A DNA stretch of 64,000 nt from Toxonevra muliebris (Eukaryota > Arthropoda > Insecta > Diptera > Pallopteridae), in contig OY829326.1 in assembly GCA_963691655.1 (NCBI GenBank), forward strand, positions 36,297,989 through 36,361,988, written 5' to 3'. Made by a program: the position numbers and the translations under genes. Below the pieces are notes generated by a model, which was given only the letters and a program-made list of their open reading frames with translations, was not told the origin of the DNA and did not search any database. Shown one piece after another: positions 61,863 to 64,000 of this stretch (its first letter is position 1; each line of letters starts with the position of its first letter).

Positions 61863-64000
61863 TCTTAGTTTTTTTTTCAAGTTTTTGAAAGAAAAATCAT
61901 TCAATTTGCATGCAATGCAGACGCCAACATCGATAAATGTTCTTCTTTTATGTTGTTACTGCTGTTGTTGTTGTTGCTTACCCATAGAATAAAGAAGAAG
62001 CAATTTTATTTTATATCCAAAAGCGGCACTTGTTGGTTAGGTAGGCTACTGCAATTGTATTCTTCAGCTTTTTAATTTTCATGCTTCTTGCTATTTGCTG
62101 CTGCTGTTTCTGCTGCTTGTTGTTGTTTGTAGTAGTTGGTAGTTGTTGCTTGTTGTTAGTTTTGCCTTAGGGCCGAAATTAATTTTGCAGCTTCTGCAGT
62201 TGATGCCGTCACTTTGTAGTGTGTATAGTATAGCAATCTCAGTTATGGTGGTTGTTTGGCTATCAATGCGGCAAGCGGTAGCTGAAGTGGGTAATTGAAG
62301 CAGTTTGGTATTTGGCAGCATTTAAAATTCTTACAACGAAAAAAATTATAATAAATAAATTTTCTTTTTGGTAAAAGAAAGCAAAAAAAAAACAACAATA
62401 TATAAAAAATAACCCTAACGACAACAGCAAACAGTTAAATTGCTGCAGCACAACAGCAACACAGCAATTTATGTGCGCATACAAAAATTATTTATATATC
62501 AATAGACCACCCAGATTAGTTACTGCACATAGTAGTAGTGTATATAATATCAGACCCTCTACCTGCAGATTTATGCATGCATGATTATAATTATAGCGAG
62601 AACATCAGGAACGAAAAGAATAATTTGAGTAATAACTTTTAAATTTTGCTGGTAAGAAATAAAATAGCTTGAAAAATATTTATACAAATATTTGCATTGT
62701 AACATTAAATCAAATTATTGGTTTTTTGTTTTTCAAATTCGGTGTTTCATTTCAAGTTTCCAATAATTTTTATCTCATTCAAAACTATTCTGAGATATTT
62801 TGAATATTTTACTCCATATTTGTTGTATGAGATAGAATATACTATGTAGGTATTAATCAGAATTAAAAGCTAATTAAAATAAATAAATGAGTAAAACAGA
62901 GAAAATTTTTTGTTGCAACATTTTTGTCCAATATAAATCAAACACTTAAATTGCAATAACTTTTTAAATATCTGTTGCATTATGACGGAATTCGGTGTGT
63001 AGATTTATAAGAACATCCTTATTTAATGAAGAAAAATGGGTGTGCTGCCAGATATACTTAAGAAAATTGTTAAAATGTCAGAAGTAGAAGCTCCATAAGA
63101 ATGAAACTGAACATTTTAATTTATAAATCAGTTTTCCACTTAAAAAACTCCCAAAATTTGGAGTATGGAACTTAGAGTATTCTTGTGTTCTTAAAAAATG
63201 TGCTTCTTTTTCTTCTGAACAACTTTTCTACAGACACTAAAAACGACAAAACATAAAGCTATTTTCATGATTTCATGTACCGTTATATCAAAAACCTGAC
63301 GTGATGGTGATAATCTTCAGATTCGAGCTCAACGGCCCCAAATTACTCTAGACTACATGCCAAATCACCAGTCCGATGGGAAAAAACTCAATTTTGTGGC
63401 ACAGTGTTATTAAGAAAGTGCAAGACATTTTTTCGCTTAGTCGCTATCATCAATATCACTCGATATTCAATACTTGATACGGCTCTCCAGACAACATTTC
63501 ATCTAAAAGGTAATCTTGTATTTTTTACTTTGGAGATTTGCTCTGATTACATGAGATGATAACATGAGAAGAGAAATCATCAAATCATGATTTGATGCTT
63601 CAGGGGAAGATTTTCTTGTAAAATTTAATCAAAATTTAAAAGTTAAAAATTTAAAAGTTTAAAAATCGCAGCTCTCCGCAGATAATCTTTCATGAATATA
63701 TTTTTTTAAATCTCTATTAAAGTCATGAAATGTTTTGAAGTGAAAAGAAACAGTAAAAATCACTTGGCTAAACATTGTACAGATTTTATATTTTTCCCAC
63801 ATATGCATTTTGCCTACATTTATTTGTTAATAAGTGGAATATGGCAACGTTTTCATAAAAGTTCGGCTTTGTGCTTGCTGTGTGTCTGAACCCATAGGTT
63901 TATTGGAAAGAAAATTTAATTACTTTTATTTGAAATATTATCTCTCAAAAATCATTAAAATTTTTAAAAATCTCCAAGATGACTTTTTCTTATTTGTGGC

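Overview
This window is nuclear DNA from a higher fly (Diptera, Schizophora). It is AT-rich and gene-poor, full of CAG/CAA, GTAT, CA/TG and poly-A/T simple repeats, and carries fly-type mobile elements. The only host gene I can support is the first coding exon of vein (vn), the neuregulin-like secreted EGF-receptor ligand known from Drosophila (32922-35151, + strand). I cannot name the species. Repeat texture and spacing would fit a tephritid-like fly, but that is a guess.

Layout. 1-27.2 kb is non-coding upstream DNA loaded with transposon relics. These are a CACTC-ended TIR element (1040-1940), two copies of one LINE 3' end (about 1960-2480 and 5822-6215), a second CACTC-ended element (9933-11166), a 327-bp MITE (14318-14644), a LINE with intact target-site duplications (18663-19472), a TTAA-flanked MITE (19639-19776), a large palindromic Tc1-like element (21829-23477), a third CACTC-ended element (24239-25123) and a GGGTGATTCC-ended element (25714-27204). 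27.2-32.9 kb is low-complexity, CAA/AAC-rich DNA of the kind seen in fly promoters and long 5' leaders; it probably holds vn promoter and 5'UTR sequence, though I cannot place the start site. 32.9-35.15 kb is the vn coding exon, ending at a clear splice donor.

35.15-64 kb is most simply read as the large first coding intron of vn. The Ig-like and EGF exons were not found and should lie beyond the window. This intron holds a TTAA-ended element (about 40540-41895), a pair of tRNA-like SINE copies (43.7-44.1 kb), a complete-ended but broken Tc1/mariner element (45254-46509), a Jockey-type reverse transcriptase fragment (49.3-49.9 kb), a LINE 3' end (53075-53609), a second copy of the TTAA MITE (55352-55488) and a nuclear copy of mitochondrial cox1 (55721-55996).

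Most notable. Three elements at 1.0, 9.9 and 24.2 kb share nearly the same termini (CACTCAAA followed by an A run). Each is filled with a different short motif repeated in both orientations. They look like one family whose ends are conserved while its interior is replaced by element-specific motif arrays. I found no CRISPR array, operon or intact protein-coding transposon, and no clear sign of a wholly new biological system.
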